Below are positions 17,357-26,759 of a DNA stretch of 64,000 bases, in pieces. Made by a program: the position numbers and the translations under genes. Location: positions 1 to 64,000 of the forward strand of contig CAVWHE010000001.1 in assembly GCA_963754845.1 (NCBI GenBank), written 5' to 3'. Within the stretch, counting starts at the first letter, position 1; the number at the start of each line of letters is the position of its first letter. The DNA comes from JAKASV01 sp963754845 (lineage in GTDB: Bacteria; Babelota; Babeliae; Babelales; Vermiphilaceae). The notes under the pieces were generated by a model, which worked only from the letters and a program-made list of their open reading frames with translations, was not told the DNA's origin and did not search any database.

Positions 17357-18484
17357 TTACGAGGCCGAATGTGGTGCCGAAACGGGCATGACAAGGTACG
17401 TGAGGCGCGCGTCATCGCGTGTCTCCTCAAAAATTATGGGATTGAGTTGCCCCTTGAGAAAAAACGAAACACTGTCGCCGGAAAAGGCCTGAAGGCCGTT
17501 GAGGAGATACGGCGCATAAAAACGCATGCCCAGAGGGCTCCCCCCAAAGTGTTCCAGGGCCACTTCTTCCTCAAGGGTACCAACCTCCTTGTTGTTCATG
17601 GCGACTTTCACGTTGTTTTCCCTAAAGTCAAACTGCGTTGCAACAAACTGGTTTGCCAGAAGACATGCCGATCGACGCAACGCTTTAACAAACGGTGCGC
17701 GCTCAACGGAAGCAGAAACGAAATCGTTGTGCGCAAGTATAGCTCGATAGCTCGGAAACGGATCGGCCAAAAGACGTGTGAAAAAATTGAACGTTGAGCC
17801 GGAAAAGACGAGCTGATTACCGCATGTGCCAACAAAGATGGTTGGTTCTGGCAAGCTCTCAATGAGTTTCCGTATTTCAAAAACAGCACGCCGAGGCAAG
17901 AGCCACGAGCGCTGTTCGTCAAGAACACAACGCGGTGTTGAAACTTGCACGAGGCAGTGGCCATCGGTTGCCGTAAGAACAAGTCCCGTGCTTGAGATTT
18001 CAAAAAGGAGACCATTGAGTGCGGGATTTGCATTGCTTTGAGGAATAAGAAATGCAACGTTGTGAAGAAGATCCAAAAAGTAGGCTGCATCGAACTGCAT
18101 GAGATTTTCTATGCGTTCGGGAAAGGGTGGAAATTCGTCGGCGTCCTTGACATTGAGCGACAAGTTCACACCTCCTGCTCTCATCGTCAATTGTTGACCG
18201 TCAAGGCCACATTCAATGGTATCGTCGAGTTCTTTGACGAGTTCAAAAATCCTCTTTCCCGGCACTAAAAACGTGCACGGATCTTGATCGATGCATCCGT
18301 CGAATGCGTGACTGAGCTGAAGACTTACTTCAAGGTCAGTCGCTTTAAGAATGAGTTCCCTGTGTCCGACATTGAAGAGGATGCACGACGTCACGTCAAG
18401 GACTGTTTTCTTTGAGCATACGGGCTGCATCGACGACAGAATTGCCAGGAGAGACTTTTGATGTACCGCGAACCGATTTTTCAT
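17357..18484 (-). CDS. dnaN: DNA polymerase III beta sliding clamp
   Basis: Encodes the ring clamp that holds the replicative polymerase on DNA. The 375-residue length is typical. Family features include an N-terminal SSMQPVCSKKTVLDV, the mid-domain LVLTATDGHCLV, PRRAVFEI, and the C-terminal RLTYLVMPV that forms the protein-binding cleft. ATG 18484 follows a GAAGG ribosome site. It precedes recF and follows the Xer recombinase gene on the same strand with a 156-bp gap. dnaA is absent nearby, so this is not a classical origin region. Confidence 0.95.
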   Translation of the reverse strand: MKNRFAVHQKSLLAILSSMQPVCSKKTVLDVTSCILFNVGHRELILKATDLEVSLQLSHAFDGCIDQDPCTFLVPGKRIFELVKELDDTIECGLDGQQLTMRAGGVNLSLNVKDADEFPPFPERIENLMQFDAAYFLDLLHNVAFLIPQSNANPALNGLLFEISSTGLVLTATDGHCLVQVSTPRCVLDEQRSWLLPRRAVFEIRKLIESLPEPTIFVGTCGNQLVFSGSTFNFFTRLLADPFPSYRAILAHNDFVSASVERAPFVKALRRSACLLANQFVATQFDFRENNVKVAMNNKEVGTLEEEVALEHFGGSPLGMRFYAPYLLNGLQAFSGDSVSFFLKGQLNPIIFEETRDDARLTYLVMPVSAPHSAS

Positions 18485-18640
18485 AAAGAACCTTCGCTCA
18501 GGAGTATGGTGGTTTCATGGATGAGCTCCATGCATAATTAAAATCGAGCACATACGTAAAAATAGCAAATCACGAAAGACATTTGTAGGCCACATTATGA
18601 AAAATTTAAACGTGTGGCCAGCGCCGGGGATGATCGAGGG

Positions 18641-19591
18641 TTAGGATCGCGGATGTTTCGCATCGTAAACACGGCGCAAATATGCAGTATCGACATGGGT
18701 GTATATCTGCACCGTAGCGAGGCTTTCATGGCCCAAGAGGACCTGCAATGATCGTATGTCTGCACCATTTTCAAGAAGGTGTGTGGCAAACGAGTGCCTC
18801 AGCACGTGAGGTGAAACATTTTTGGCAATACCTGTTTTTTTCCACACATTTTTTATAATGAGCCAGCATGACTGTCGCGTCATGGGTTTTATCGAGCCAT
18901 GGTACATAACGGGAAAAAGATAAGGATTGCCGTCCGTAAAAGAAGTAAGACACGTGGCAGTGCGAGCTCCGATGGCACGACGTCTGTCGGTACTGCGCTG
19001 AGCTTTTACGTGCTCACTCATGACAGCCACATAATCGGTGAGGAGTTTCATGACCTCGCTGGCGATGGGAACCATGCGCTCCTTGCCGCCCTTGCCGTCG
19101 ACGACGATAACACCCGCCTCAGGCTTGAGCGACTGGGCACGCAGACCAACAAGTTCGCTGATGCGCATGCCAGAAGCGTACAAAAGGCTGAGCATGACGC
19201 GGTTGCGTGCGCCGGCAAACGAGTGATCGGTGGCCGCCGCGTGCAAGAGTTCGCGAACCTCTGCCTCAGAAAGGCATCGCGGCAATTTTTGATCGAGCTT
19301 AGGGCTGATGAGAGCTTGTGCAATGTTTTTTATCCCATGGCGAAGTTCAAGATATGAGAAAAAGGCTTTCAGCGAAGCTACCTTACGCGCCATGGTTCGC
19401 GATGAGGGGTTTGTTTTTTTGACGTTGGCTAAATATGCCCGTACATCGTCTACCGTAAGATCTTCAACCCGTGAACCTTCAAAAAAGCTTGCACACTGCT
19501 CAATGTCGATACAGTAAGATGCAACGGTGTTGTGTGCGGCGCGCCGCTCAGTGACAAGATACGTACGAAAGTTCTCTAAATGGTTCTTCAT
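18641..19591 (-). CDS. XerC/XerD-type tyrosine recombinase
   Basis: The 316-residue tyrosine recombinase is probably the chromosome-dimer resolution enzyme acting at dif. It has an N-terminal SAM-like core-binding domain (residues 1-85) and a catalytic domain with Arg143 (GMRISEL), Lys167 (DGKGGKER), His262 and Arg265 (PHVLRHSFATH), His288 (LLGHES) and Tyr297 (IYTHV). An insertion of about 25 residues (about 195-222, Arg/Thr-rich) separates the Lys hairpin from the His-x-x-Arg motif. XerC and XerD cannot be told apart here. ATG 19591 follows GGGGTGA. Placement before dnaN supports a housekeeping rather than a mobile-element role. Confidence 0.9.
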   Translation of the reverse strand: MKNHLENFRTYLVTERRAAHNTVASYCIDIEQCASFFEGSRVEDLTVDDVRAYLANVKKTNPSSRTMARKVASLKAFFSYLELRHGIKNIAQALISPKLDQKLPRCLSEAEVRELLHAAATDHSFAGARNRVMLSLLYASGMRISELVGLRAQSLKPEAGVIVVDGKGGKERMVPIASEVMKLLTDYVAVMSEHVKAQRSTDRRRAIGARTATCLTSFTDGNPYLFPVMYHGSIKPMTRQSCWLIIKNVWKKTGIAKNVSPHVLRHSFATHLLENGADIRSLQVLLGHESLATVQIYTHVDTAYLRRVYDAKHPRS

Positions 19592-19743
19592 ATATCACCC
19601 CATCGTGGAAACATCTGGACGAATGCTCTTCAGGACGAGCATAGCACGTTGGGAATGAATACATGAAGGACGAAAACAGGTGCCACGACCGATTACCACG
19701 CGTGTGAGATGTTAGCCGTGGCACATTGATATTTCTCAAAGAT

Positions 19744-20256
19744 TCAAGATTGGGGCGTTCTCTCGTGCTTTCGATGGTGGGGGGCGTGTTCAGTGGTACT
19801 TTTAGCGTGTTCGAGAATTTCGAAAATCTTTTTGGCCCAGTTCTTGGCTAGGGCATGGATTTCAGTAGCTCCATTGTAGAATGCTGTTTGATCGCTCACG
19901 AAGGCAAAGGCAGCTGCATTGAGTACCTTCTCAATAAATCTTTTTATACTCCTCTCATTGTCAGTGGGAACATCGTGTTCATTGAGCAGCTGGGAAAGCT
20001 CCGCAGCATTTTTCTCATTCACCGCCTTTTCTATCGTCGCTTTAGACTTCTGAGCATCTTCGGGTGTCATAGTTTGATTTATTTCATCCCACAGTTTTTT
20101 ATGTGATGCGTTCCAGGGGGTACGGTAAGCATTGTATGCGCCGCCGCCATAGACACCACTATTACCCGCTCCTCCTTGTATCATCGGTATGTAAAAAAAC
20201 GCGCAAGATCCCATAAACGCCATCGCCACAGAGCAAAAAGTTCCTGTATTCTTCAT
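19744..20256 (-). CDS. Small exported helical protein, unknown
   Basis: Starts at ATG 20256 after AAAGGAAAG. The longer frame to 20322 has no ribosome site. The 170-residue product has a signal-like N-terminus (GTFCSVAMAFMGSCAFFYIP), a short Gly/Tyr-rich linker (GGAGNSGVYGGGAYNAYR) and a helical body with many Lys/Glu/Ala residues, ending in a His-rich tail (HAPHHRKHERT). It lies 99 bp after the coiled-coil gene on the same strand and is probably cotranscribed with it. No family is recognised. Confidence 0.65.
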   Translation of the reverse strand: MKNTGTFCSVAMAFMGSCAFFYIPMIQGGAGNSGVYGGGAYNAYRTPWNASHKKLWDEINQTMTPEDAQKSKATIEKAVNEKNAAELSQLLNEHDVPTDNERSIKRFIEKVLNAAAFAFVSDQTAFYNGATEIHALAKNWAKKIFEILEHAKSTTEHAPHHRKHERTPQS

Positions 20257-20355
20257 AACTTTCCTTTGAAGTGGTCCACGCTTGTACCGCACGGCCCGCC
20301 ACCACAAAGGCAGCGGGTCCATTCGTATTTTATATAAAATAGCGCAGCCCTTCCA

Positions 20356-21654
20356 TCAAGCTTCGTGGGGCTGACTTTTTCTGGCTATGTTGTGTACATC
20401 TTCCCATTGATTTTCGTTCATGAAAAGCAGTTTTCTGCCGTAATAGAAATAACCCTTCTCGGCAAGGCTCTTCGCCGTGTTGACGAAATTCTCACTTACA
20501 AAAAGGGCAACAACTTCAGCAACTATCTTTGTCGTCTCTTTGTTAAGTTCTGCTGCTTTCTTTAGAGATTTTTGTTTTACGTTCTCAAAATCGCTTGTTA
20601 AGGTATCGCCGCTGCGTTTAAAGTCACGGGCAAAAAGGTCCATCTCTTTACTCATGATGTGAAATATCACATTATCAATTTTTTCGAGCTCCTCCATATT
20701 TGAATCGAGCCTCTGGATGTGGTCCACAAAGAAAAGGGCATCTTCAGTGAACTTTTGATACTCTTTGCTCTTTCCTTCATCGAATTCCTTTGCTGATATC
20801 AGTTTTTTCGCGTACCCGTCCAATATTCCTTTTCTTTTAGTCGCGTTTTTTAGGTTTATACTATCGATGTCCTCTTTGGCTTTGTTGTTGATTTTTGTTA
20901 TTTCTAAAAGTTTTTTTTGTAACTCTTTAGTTTTCTTGCTGAGTTTCTTATTGAGATGATCGAGGTTTCCTGTTTTTTTGCCTTGTTTTATATCGTCGAT
21001 TTTCTGCAAAATATCGTCAGTTTTCTTGCTGAGTTTCTTATTGAGATGATCGAGGTTTCCTGTTTTTTTGCCTTGTTTTATATCGTCGATTTTCTGCAAA
21101 ATATCGTCCAGTTGCGTTGAGATTTGCTCCTTTTCTTTCATGGGCTCGATCATTTCCTCGATCATTTTATTTTCTATTTTCAATATTTCTTCTCTCTCGT
21201 CACTCGCTAGTTTCCTAAATTTCTCATCAACATCTGCATACAACTTGTCTGTTTTTACATCTATGGACAAGGCTTTCTTTCCGATTTCGTTGAGCTTCCC
21301 TTGCACCGATTTTATAAGTTCATGAGAATCTTCCAGAAGCCTAGCGCCATTTTCGAGTGCAAACTCAACGGCACGATACAGGTTCATGTCGCGTTCACCC
21401 ACTGCGCGCCAAAAAGCGTCCTCAGACGAGAAACCTCTGACACTGGGTTTTATGCCAAGTTTTGTGTAAAGACTCGTAGGCAAGGTCGGCAAGAGTTGCT
21501 TAGCTAAATAGGCGCCGATTTCTCCTTCGGAAGGAGCTGGGATTACCTGTTCATGACCGACTGCGGGAACTCCCCCGTGGTGCCCTGCCATCGCTGGCAA
21601 GGTGTAGCCGGACGCAATCACCGCGGCGGTAATGAAGACGAAAATATACTTCAT
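20356..21654 (-). CDS. Exported long coiled-coil protein
   Basis: The 432-residue protein starts at ATG 21654 after AAAGGAG, with a signal peptide (KYIFVFITAAVIASGYTLPAMAG). From about residue 100 to 390 it is almost entirely Lys/Glu/Leu heptad-like coiled coil. A 30-residue unit (DDILQKIDDIKQGKK...) is duplicated exactly. Such proteins often form rods or fibres at the envelope; no enzymatic motif is seen. The first 95 residues form a smaller domain (GEIGAYLAKQLLPTLPTS). Followed by the small exported gene at 19744. Confidence 0.7.
   Translation of the reverse strand: MKYIFVFITAAVIASGYTLPAMAGHHGGVPAVGHEQVIPAPSEGEIGAYLAKQLLPTLPTSLYTKLGIKPSVRGFSSEDAFWRAVGERDMNLYRAVEFALENGARLLEDSHELIKSVQGKLNEIGKKALSIDVKTDKLYADVDEKFRKLASDEREEILKIENKMIEEMIEPMKEKEQISTQLDDILQKIDDIKQGKKTGNLDHLNKKLSKKTDDILQKIDDIKQGKKTGNLDHLNKKLSKKTKELQKKLLEITKINNKAKEDIDSINLKNATKRKGILDGYAKKLISAKEFDEGKSKEYQKFTEDALFFVDHIQRLDSNMEELEKIDNVIFHIMSKEMDLFARDFKRSGDTLTSDFENVKQKSLKKAAELNKETTKIVAEVVALFVSENFVNTAKSLAEKGYFYYGRKLLFMNENQWEDVHNIARKSQPHEA
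20929..21108 (-). repeat. Exact 90-bp tandem duplication in coiled coil
   Basis: The sequence at 20929-21018 is repeated without change at 21019-21108. It adds 30 residues (about four heptads) in frame to the coiled coil. Confidence 0.95.
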
Positions 21655-21934
21655 GATACGAATCTCCTTTTTGTTTGAAACTTTCTCTTCCTATGGCCTG
21701 CTGAGTTTTTGATATCGCAGCCTACCGATGGTATTGAAAGAACTAATGGAAATTACAAAACAAAGAAAAGGAGCCATAAAATCTTTTTTCATAAGACCAC
21801 CGCCAACTTTTTTGCCAAGTATCATTTTCTCAAAACTCATCATCACAGTTTTTCATGGGGTCATTACGATTGTACAAAAAACAATTTATAAAAGTCAATA
21901 TTTTTAATAAAGATTTTATGCGAACGTAGCAAAA

Positions 21935-22903
21935 TTATCTGTAATGCTCGTTTTCATCAGTATAAAAAATATACGTGCCGACCATGACAAGTGCACACGA
22001 AGCAAAAAAATGCCACGAAACAGTTTCGCCAAGTGCGACGAGTCCAAAAAGAGCTGCAAAAAGAGGTGACGAAAGACCGGCAAGAGCCATGAATGTTGGT
22101 GAATATTCTTTGAGAAGATGAGCGTAAAAATTATAAAAAATAATATTTGCCACAAGTATTAAAAAGACCACGCACGCGATAAGAATCAAAAAATTTGGCC
22201 ACGAGGGGCAAGAGAGCGTTTTTGTGAATGTACCCATTGCCTGCCACGAATACGTTTGTTGTAGCACGCACTTAAGAAGGGGTCTTTTTTCGCATATAAT
22301 AGACGTTACAAGGGCGCCGATTCCCCCGGTGAGCATACTTACGCCGTTGACGTAAAAAGGCGAGTAGTGCTTTTTTACAACGAGCTTAGTGACGATAATC
22401 CAGCCGCAGCATGAGGTGATAACAGCTCCCAGAAGGGCGACCTCGGGAACGGAGAAAAAGAGAAATTTACCAGCTTCAACTTCGGCATAGGGAATCCCTG
22501 CGACGAGGATCGGCAGTGTTCCGACAAAACCAACGATGAGACCGACGAATTTACGCTTCGTCAAGCGTTCGTGAAGAAAGAGAGCTGCTAGAAGTGCCGT
22601 AATGAAGGGAGAGAGGTTGTACATGAACGAGGCCTTTGCCGACGTTACGTACTGGAGTGACCAGAACTCAAGAATAAAGCTTGCATAAACATGAAAAAAG
22701 GCGGCGCCCGCAAAGAGCGACCAATCGAACATCGTGATCTTTGGTCGCCTTGTTATTGAACATGCGACGTAGCCAAGAAGGAGTGACCCGCCGAGAATCA
22801 TACGCACCCCTATGAGAAATATCGGTTGTGCATAGGCGAGGGCAAACTTGCCGACGGTGTATGTGCTCGCTATGAGGGCATAGAGGATGAGGACGCGTAT
22901 CAT
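21935..22903 (-). CDS. EamA/DMT-family transporter (second copy)
   Basis: The 322-residue protein has about ten hydrophobic helices in two halves, the layout of the drug/metabolite transporter (EamA) superfamily. Family-like segments are FMYNLSPFITALLAALFLHERLT in the first half and LSSPLFAALFGLVALGE in the second. It starts 3 bp after its tandem paralogue, with no separate ribosome site, so translation is probably coupled. The substrate cannot be predicted; in intracellular bacteria some members import host metabolites such as S-adenosylmethionine or nucleotides. Last gene of the ymdB-led group. Confidence 0.85.
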   Translation of the reverse strand: MIRVLILYALIASTYTVGKFALAYAQPIFLIGVRMILGGSLLLGYVACSITRRPKITMFDWSLFAGAAFFHVYASFILEFWSLQYVTSAKASFMYNLSPFITALLAALFLHERLTKRKFVGLIVGFVGTLPILVAGIPYAEVEAGKFLFFSVPEVALLGAVITSCCGWIIVTKLVVKKHYSPFYVNGVSMLTGGIGALVTSIICEKRPLLKCVLQQTYSWQAMGTFTKTLSCPSWPNFLILIACVVFLILVANIIFYNFYAHLLKEYSPTFMALAGLSSPLFAALFGLVALGETVSWHFFASCALVMVGTYIFYTDENEHYR

Positions 22904-22906
22904 AAA

Positions 22907-23821
22907 TTAGGCATTTTTTGGTTTGCTGTGCTCGGTGCGAAGTTCTTCTTGGTAAAAAAGGTAAATGCCGGCTGTTACGCAGACCATGGAAACAAAGAAT
23001 GATGTCCCTGTGCGCTCACCGAGAAAGTACCAACCGAAAATAGCGGCAAACACGGGGCTTGAAAGACCTACAGCCGTGAGGAATGTTGCCGTATAACTTC
23101 GCAAAAGACGGCCGTAGAGGTTGTAGGCCATGATGTACGAAACTGTTGTTATGATGGCTACACACGCGAGGGCATGTTTCCAATCGCGTACGGGGAAGGG
23201 GTTCCATGATTCGCATGCACACGATGTTGCCATGATAAGGAGGGACCCGATGAGCATGCTTATGCCGTTGGCAGCGATGGAACAATAGCCACGTAGCACA
23301 AGTTTGCGCATACCGATCCATCCGACGACCGTTGCTAGCGCCGCCGTTACAAGCGCTAGTTCGGCCCAAGAAAAGACAAGGAGTCCGCCGGTTGCTCTTT
23401 CAGTCGCCGACTTTTCGATGAAAAAGGGGATAAATCCAGCAAAAGCTACAAGAAAGCCGAGCCATTTTTTTCGCGTCATGCGTTCGGAAAGGAGAATGTA
23501 GGAAAAAAGTGCTGAAAAGAGTGGGCATAAATTGTACATGAAGCATGTTTTGACGGCACTCATGCGCTGAAGGCCCCACCGCTCGCACACACTCGTTATG
23601 TAGATGTTAAAGAACACGAGGATGAGGAGCGGCACAAGGTGCTGCCTGCCAACACGGAGTTTGCTTTTGTCTGTCAAAAATCGATAAACAATAAGTACGA
23701 TGCCGGCGCACAAAAGACAGAGCCCTGTGAAAAAAAACGGTTCTATGTAATTGTCAAAGGCTATCTTGCACACGGGGAAAACGAGAGCAAAGAGGGCGTA
23801 AAGGAGGAGCGGTTGTATCAT
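22907..23821 (-). CDS. EamA/DMT-family transporter (first copy)
   Basis: 304 residues and about ten transmembrane helices. It is clearly paralogous to the next gene: both carry a FMYNLxP element followed by a SER/HER motif (LLSERMTRKKWLGFLVAFAG against FLHERLTKRKFVGLIVGFVG) and a C-terminal LSSPxFAAxFG element. The ATG at 23821 follows the ymdB-like stop after 3 bp, with a G-rich ribosome site inside the upstream gene. Probable inner-membrane importer or exporter of small metabolites; substrate unknown. Confidence 0.85.
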   Translation of the reverse strand: MIQPLLLYALFALVFPVCKIAFDNYIEPFFFTGLCLLCAGIVLIVYRFLTDKSKLRVGRQHLVPLLILVFFNIYITSVCERWGLQRMSAVKTCFMYNLCPLFSALFSYILLSERMTRKKWLGFLVAFAGFIPFFIEKSATERATGGLLVFSWAELALVTAALATVVGWIGMRKLVLRGYCSIAANGISMLIGSLLIMATSCACESWNPFPVRDWKHALACVAIITTVSYIMAYNLYGRLLRSYTATFLTAVGLSSPVFAAIFGWYFLGERTGTSFFVSMVCVTAGIYLFYQEELRTEHSKPKNA

Positions 23822-23824
23822 GAA

Positions 23825-24685
23825 TTACCACCCCCCGAGGGTATCGCAGTCATCACTTGTTGGCGCCGCTGGTCCTTCACGCGTGATAAAAATTCTTTTT
23901 ATCGAAAGGGCCATTCCGCTTGAAATGTCGGCCCTGACGACGACCGCCCCCATGCAGTAGGGGGGGGCAAGTTCGACAGAAAACTTGACGGGCATCTGAG
24001 TAAGGAAGCGTTGGATAATGGGCTGAGCTTGCATGCCGAGAAGCGAATTTTGCGCCCCGGCCATACCGACATCGGTTATGTATGCCGTTCCGCTGGGCAA
24101 GATGCGCTCGTCGGCTGTCTGCACGTGGGTATGGGTTCCTACGACGGCCGTTACCTTGCCGTCGAAATAGGTCGCAAACGCCTGTTTTTCCGACGTTGCT
24201 TCGGCATGAAAGTCGACAAACACGAGTTTTGTTTTGTCACGAAGAAATGTCAAAAGTGTTTCAAGTGTTCTGAAGGGACAATCGAGCGTTTCGCGCATAA
24301 AAACCCTACCTTCAACATTCACAACAGCCGCGGCAAATCGTGCCTTTCGTATAATGGTGATGCCGGTACCCGGTACTCCCGATGGATAGTTTGCCGGCCT
24401 GAGAAGATCGGTGTGCGTTGTTATGTAGGGCACAATGTCCCTCTTGTGCCATATATGATTTCCTGATGTTATGACGTCGGCGCCAAGGTTTTTGAGGAAT
24501 TCGACTATTGATGGTGTTATTCCCGAACCGTGAGCACTGTTTTCGCCGTTAATGATGACAATATCGGCGGCATGTTCCTTCTTGAGTGTCTCGATGGTGC
24601 TTTGTAAAATAATGCGTCCGGCGACGCCTACAACGTCGCCGACCATGAGAAATGTACATGTGGTATCAGTCATATTATCGAGCAT
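23825..24685 (-). CDS. YmdB-family metallophosphoesterase
   Basis: The 286-residue protein matches the YmdB/TIGR00282 family of dimetal phosphoesterases (2',3'-cyclic nucleotide phosphodiesterase activity in Bacillus). Seen: VGDVVGVAGR near the N-terminus, NGENSAHG (metal-binding Asn/Glu), GNHIWHKRD, DFHAEATSEK and VGTHTHVQTAD with the ligand His residues, ending with DVGMAG. The gene overlaps the rny stop by 11 bp if the ATG at 24685 is used; an ATG at 24673 is the alternative. Linkage to rny is a common arrangement. Confidence 0.92.
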   Translation of the reverse strand: MLDNMTDTTCTFLMVGDVVGVAGRIILQSTIETLKKEHAADIVIINGENSAHGSGITPSIVEFLKNLGADVITSGNHIWHKRDIVPYITTHTDLLRPANYPSGVPGTGITIIRKARFAAAVVNVEGRVFMRETLDCPFRTLETLLTFLRDKTKLVFVDFHAEATSEKQAFATYFDGKVTAVVGTHTHVQTADERILPSGTAYITDVGMAGAQNSLLGMQAQPIIQRFLTQMPVKFSVELAPPYCMGAVVVRADISSGMALSIKRIFITREGPAAPTSDDCDTLGGW

Positions 24686-26234
24686 ATTCTATTGAACGTT
24701 TTTCGCGAATCACATTGACCTTTATCTGTCCTGGGAAGGAGAGGATTTCCTCGATTCTGCGCGCTACACCGCGGGCAAGAGCGAGGGATTTTTCGTCATC
24801 GAGTCTGTCCTCTTCGACAATGATGCGGATCTCGCGCCCCGCTTGTAGGGCGTAAGCCTTTTTGACACCATCGAAACCGTTGGCAATGTCTTCAAGAGCC
24901 TCAAGGCGCTTCAAGTATGCAGTGAGCGTTTCTCGTCGGGCTCCGGGGCGCGACGCCGAAATAGTGTCGGCGATAACAACAATGGGCGCATAGAGCGACG
25001 TGAATGAAACTTCTTCATGGTGGGCGGCTATAGCATTAACAATAATGGCGTCCTCACCGCAACGTTTTGCAACCTCGCTGCCAAGGATCGCATGAGGTCC
25101 CTCGAGTTCGGCTGAGACTGCTTTTCCGATGTCATGAAAAAGGCCGGCGCGTTGTGCTATGGTACCGTCAAGTTTGAGTTCTTCGGCGATCATACGCGAA
25201 AAGAGGCCAACTTCCTTGCTGTGTTCAAGGACGTTTTGAGAGAAACTTGTTCTAAAATGGAGTTTGCCAAGGAGTGACACGATTTCTTCATGAACGCCAC
25301 GCATGTTGGCGGCCATGATAGCCTTTCTGCCGTGCTCGCGAATAACTTCGTCGAGTTCTTTTTCACACTGGCCGACTATTTCTTCGATACGCGTCGGATT
25401 GATTCTGCCGTCGGCGATTAATTTTTCAAGAGAGCGTCGTGCAATTTCGCGACGTACGGGATTGAAGCCAGAAATTGTTATAAGTTCAGGTGTTTCGCCG
25501 ATAATGAACTCCATGCCCGTCGCCATTTCAAGGGCTTTGATATTGCGTCCCTCCTTGCCAATGATACGACCTTTCATCTCATCATTGGGAAGATTGACAA
25601 TACTTGACGAGTGGGGGGCCACTTGTTCGGCAGCATATCGTTGCATAGCAGTGACAAGATGGCAGAGCGCACGTTCTTTTGCTTCCTGTCGTGCCTCGTC
25701 TTCTACTTTCTGGACCCATCTTTGACTTGAAAGACGGACTTCCGCTTCAAGTGACTCTAGAAGCATGTGCTTTGCATCGTCACGTGTGATATTACTAGCA
25801 CGTTCGAGTTTGCTGATAAGATCGGCGGATTTTGCCTTTATACGTGCTTCATCGGCGCGAAGGGCGTCTTCCATGCGTGAGAGCCGACGTTCCTTTTGTT
25901 GAAGTTCGTTGCGCAGACTGTCGATGGCTGTTTCGCGCTTTTCTATATTTTCGTATTTTTCGTTGAGCTTAGTGTGAAGGCGGTCAAGATCGGTGTGTCC
26001 CTTTTTGACCTCTTGTTCAAAGTCTGATCTTTTTCTATTGATCTCGTCTTTGACCTTAAGGAGGGCTTCACGTCTTTCTATCTCTATATCGCACTGGGCA
26101 TTCTTAAGTCTCTCCTGCGCCTGCACAAGAATTTTTTGAGCCTGCTCAAGGCGACGCCGCACATGGAGCATGGCAAAAACCCACAGCGAAGTTGCTGCGA
26201 GGGCAACGGTAAGTGTTCCTAACGCTACAATCAT
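24675..26234 (-). CDS. rny: Ribonuclease Y
   Basis: Membrane-anchored endoribonuclease that starts mRNA decay. The 519 residues have the full family order. An N-terminal transmembrane helix (about 3-25) is followed by a long charged coiled coil (about 26-200). Then comes a KH domain (GRIIGKEGRNIKALEMATG, then TPELITISGF) and an HD domain with HSKEVGLFSR, FHDIGKAV and AIAAHHEEV metal-binding residues. The C-terminal region ends EKRSIEYAR. ATG 26234 follows TAGGAAC. An extended -10 lies 70 bp upstream, so it can be transcribed apart from zapA. Confidence 0.96.
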   Translation of the reverse strand: MIVALGTLTVALAATSLWVFAMLHVRRRLEQAQKILVQAQERLKNAQCDIEIERREALLKVKDEINRKRSDFEQEVKKGHTDLDRLHTKLNEKYENIEKRETAIDSLRNELQQKERRLSRMEDALRADEARIKAKSADLISKLERASNITRDDAKHMLLESLEAEVRLSSQRWVQKVEDEARQEAKERALCHLVTAMQRYAAEQVAPHSSSIVNLPNDEMKGRIIGKEGRNIKALEMATGMEFIIGETPELITISGFNPVRREIARRSLEKLIADGRINPTRIEEIVGQCEKELDEVIREHGRKAIMAANMRGVHEEIVSLLGKLHFRTSFSQNVLEHSKEVGLFSRMIAEELKLDGTIAQRAGLFHDIGKAVSAELEGPHAILGSEVAKRCGEDAIIVNAIAAHHEEVSFTSLYAPIVVIADTISASRPGARRETLTAYLKRLEALEDIANGFDGVKKAYALQAGREIRIIVEEDRLDDEKSLALARGVARRIEEILSFPGQIKVNVIREKRSIEYAR

Positions 26235-26304
26235 TCTGTTCCTAACATTGATCCTGAACCCTTAACATGAAGTACTCCTTCCGTGCCTATGCCCGGATGT
26301 TTAG

Positions 26305-26313
26305 AGTATACCA
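26305..26313 (-). promoter_or_regulatory. Extended -10 promoter before rny
   Basis: On the minus strand TGGTATACT (26313-26305) is an extended -10 element. No good -35 sits at 16-18 bp. It could start the rny-ymdB-EamA transcript about 70 bp before the rny ATG. Confidence 0.5.
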
Positions 26314-26417
26314 TGATTTGGGCCTGGCGGCCTCAAAATGGTTCACCGTGGGGACTTGTGAGGAGAGTTGGGTTCCTGTCGTACGACCAGGGAAAGAAGG
26401 GGTCTGATTAGCAGTAC

Positions 26418-26460
26418 TTGACGAGACATCCACAACGCTTTGTTATGGCTGCCTCGTCAA
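26418..26460 (-). other. RNA hairpin just after zapA
   Basis: On the minus strand TTGACGAG and CTCGTCAA (26460-26453 and 26425-26418) form an 8-bp outer stem. Inside, CCATAAC and GTTGTGG pair with one T-G wobble that is only possible in the minus-strand RNA. It begins 8 nt past the zapA stop and lacks a T-tract, so it is a structured mRNA end or part of a small RNA rather than a simple terminator. The rest of the 234-bp gap to rny holds a smaller CCTG..CAGG hairpin and the rny promoter. Confidence 0.45.
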
Positions 26461-26468
26461 AATCAAGA

Positions 26469-26747
26469 TCAAAGCTCGAATGGTGCCATACCAAGCCGTG
26501 TCAGCTCGTCGTCGATAAAGACAGCGAGCTCGCGACAGCTCTCAACGTGCACACGTGATTCATTGGCCTGACACGCGATGCGAAGGGCGGCAAGAACCGC
26601 TATGCTTTTGACATCGCGCGTTGAACTCCGTGCTACCTCCTTCATAGTCTCATCGACGAGGGAGACGGCATCAAGGAGACGCTCGCTGGACTCGTCTGAG
26701 CGCAGAGTGTACGACTCACCGAAAATCGCTACCGTGTACTCCGCCAT
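26469..26747 (-). CDS. zapA: Cell division protein ZapA
   Basis: The 92-residue protein has the ZapA pattern: an N-terminal beta-strand module (YTVAIFGESYTLRSD) then a helix beginning EERLLDAV-like (SERLLDAVSLVDETM) and SIAVLAALRIACQ. ZapA crosslinks FtsZ filaments at the division site. It starts 12 bp after the small coiled-coil gene and is the last gene before the rny promoter. Confidence 0.85.
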   Translation of the reverse strand: MAEYTVAIFGESYTLRSDESSERLLDAVSLVDETMKEVARSSTRDVKSIAVLAALRIACQANESRVHVESCRELAVFIDDELTRLGMAPFEL

Positions 26748-26759
26748 GAGTGTGCTCCG

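Noticed and set aside
16232..18484. Replication origin at dnaN-recF
   Set aside because: No dnaA gene, no cluster of DnaA boxes seen, and the neighbours do not match an origin region.
26235..26468. Firm 6S RNA annotation
   Set aside because: Position is suggestive, but I could not pair the ends into a closing stem or see the central bubble, so it is only kept as a hypothesis.
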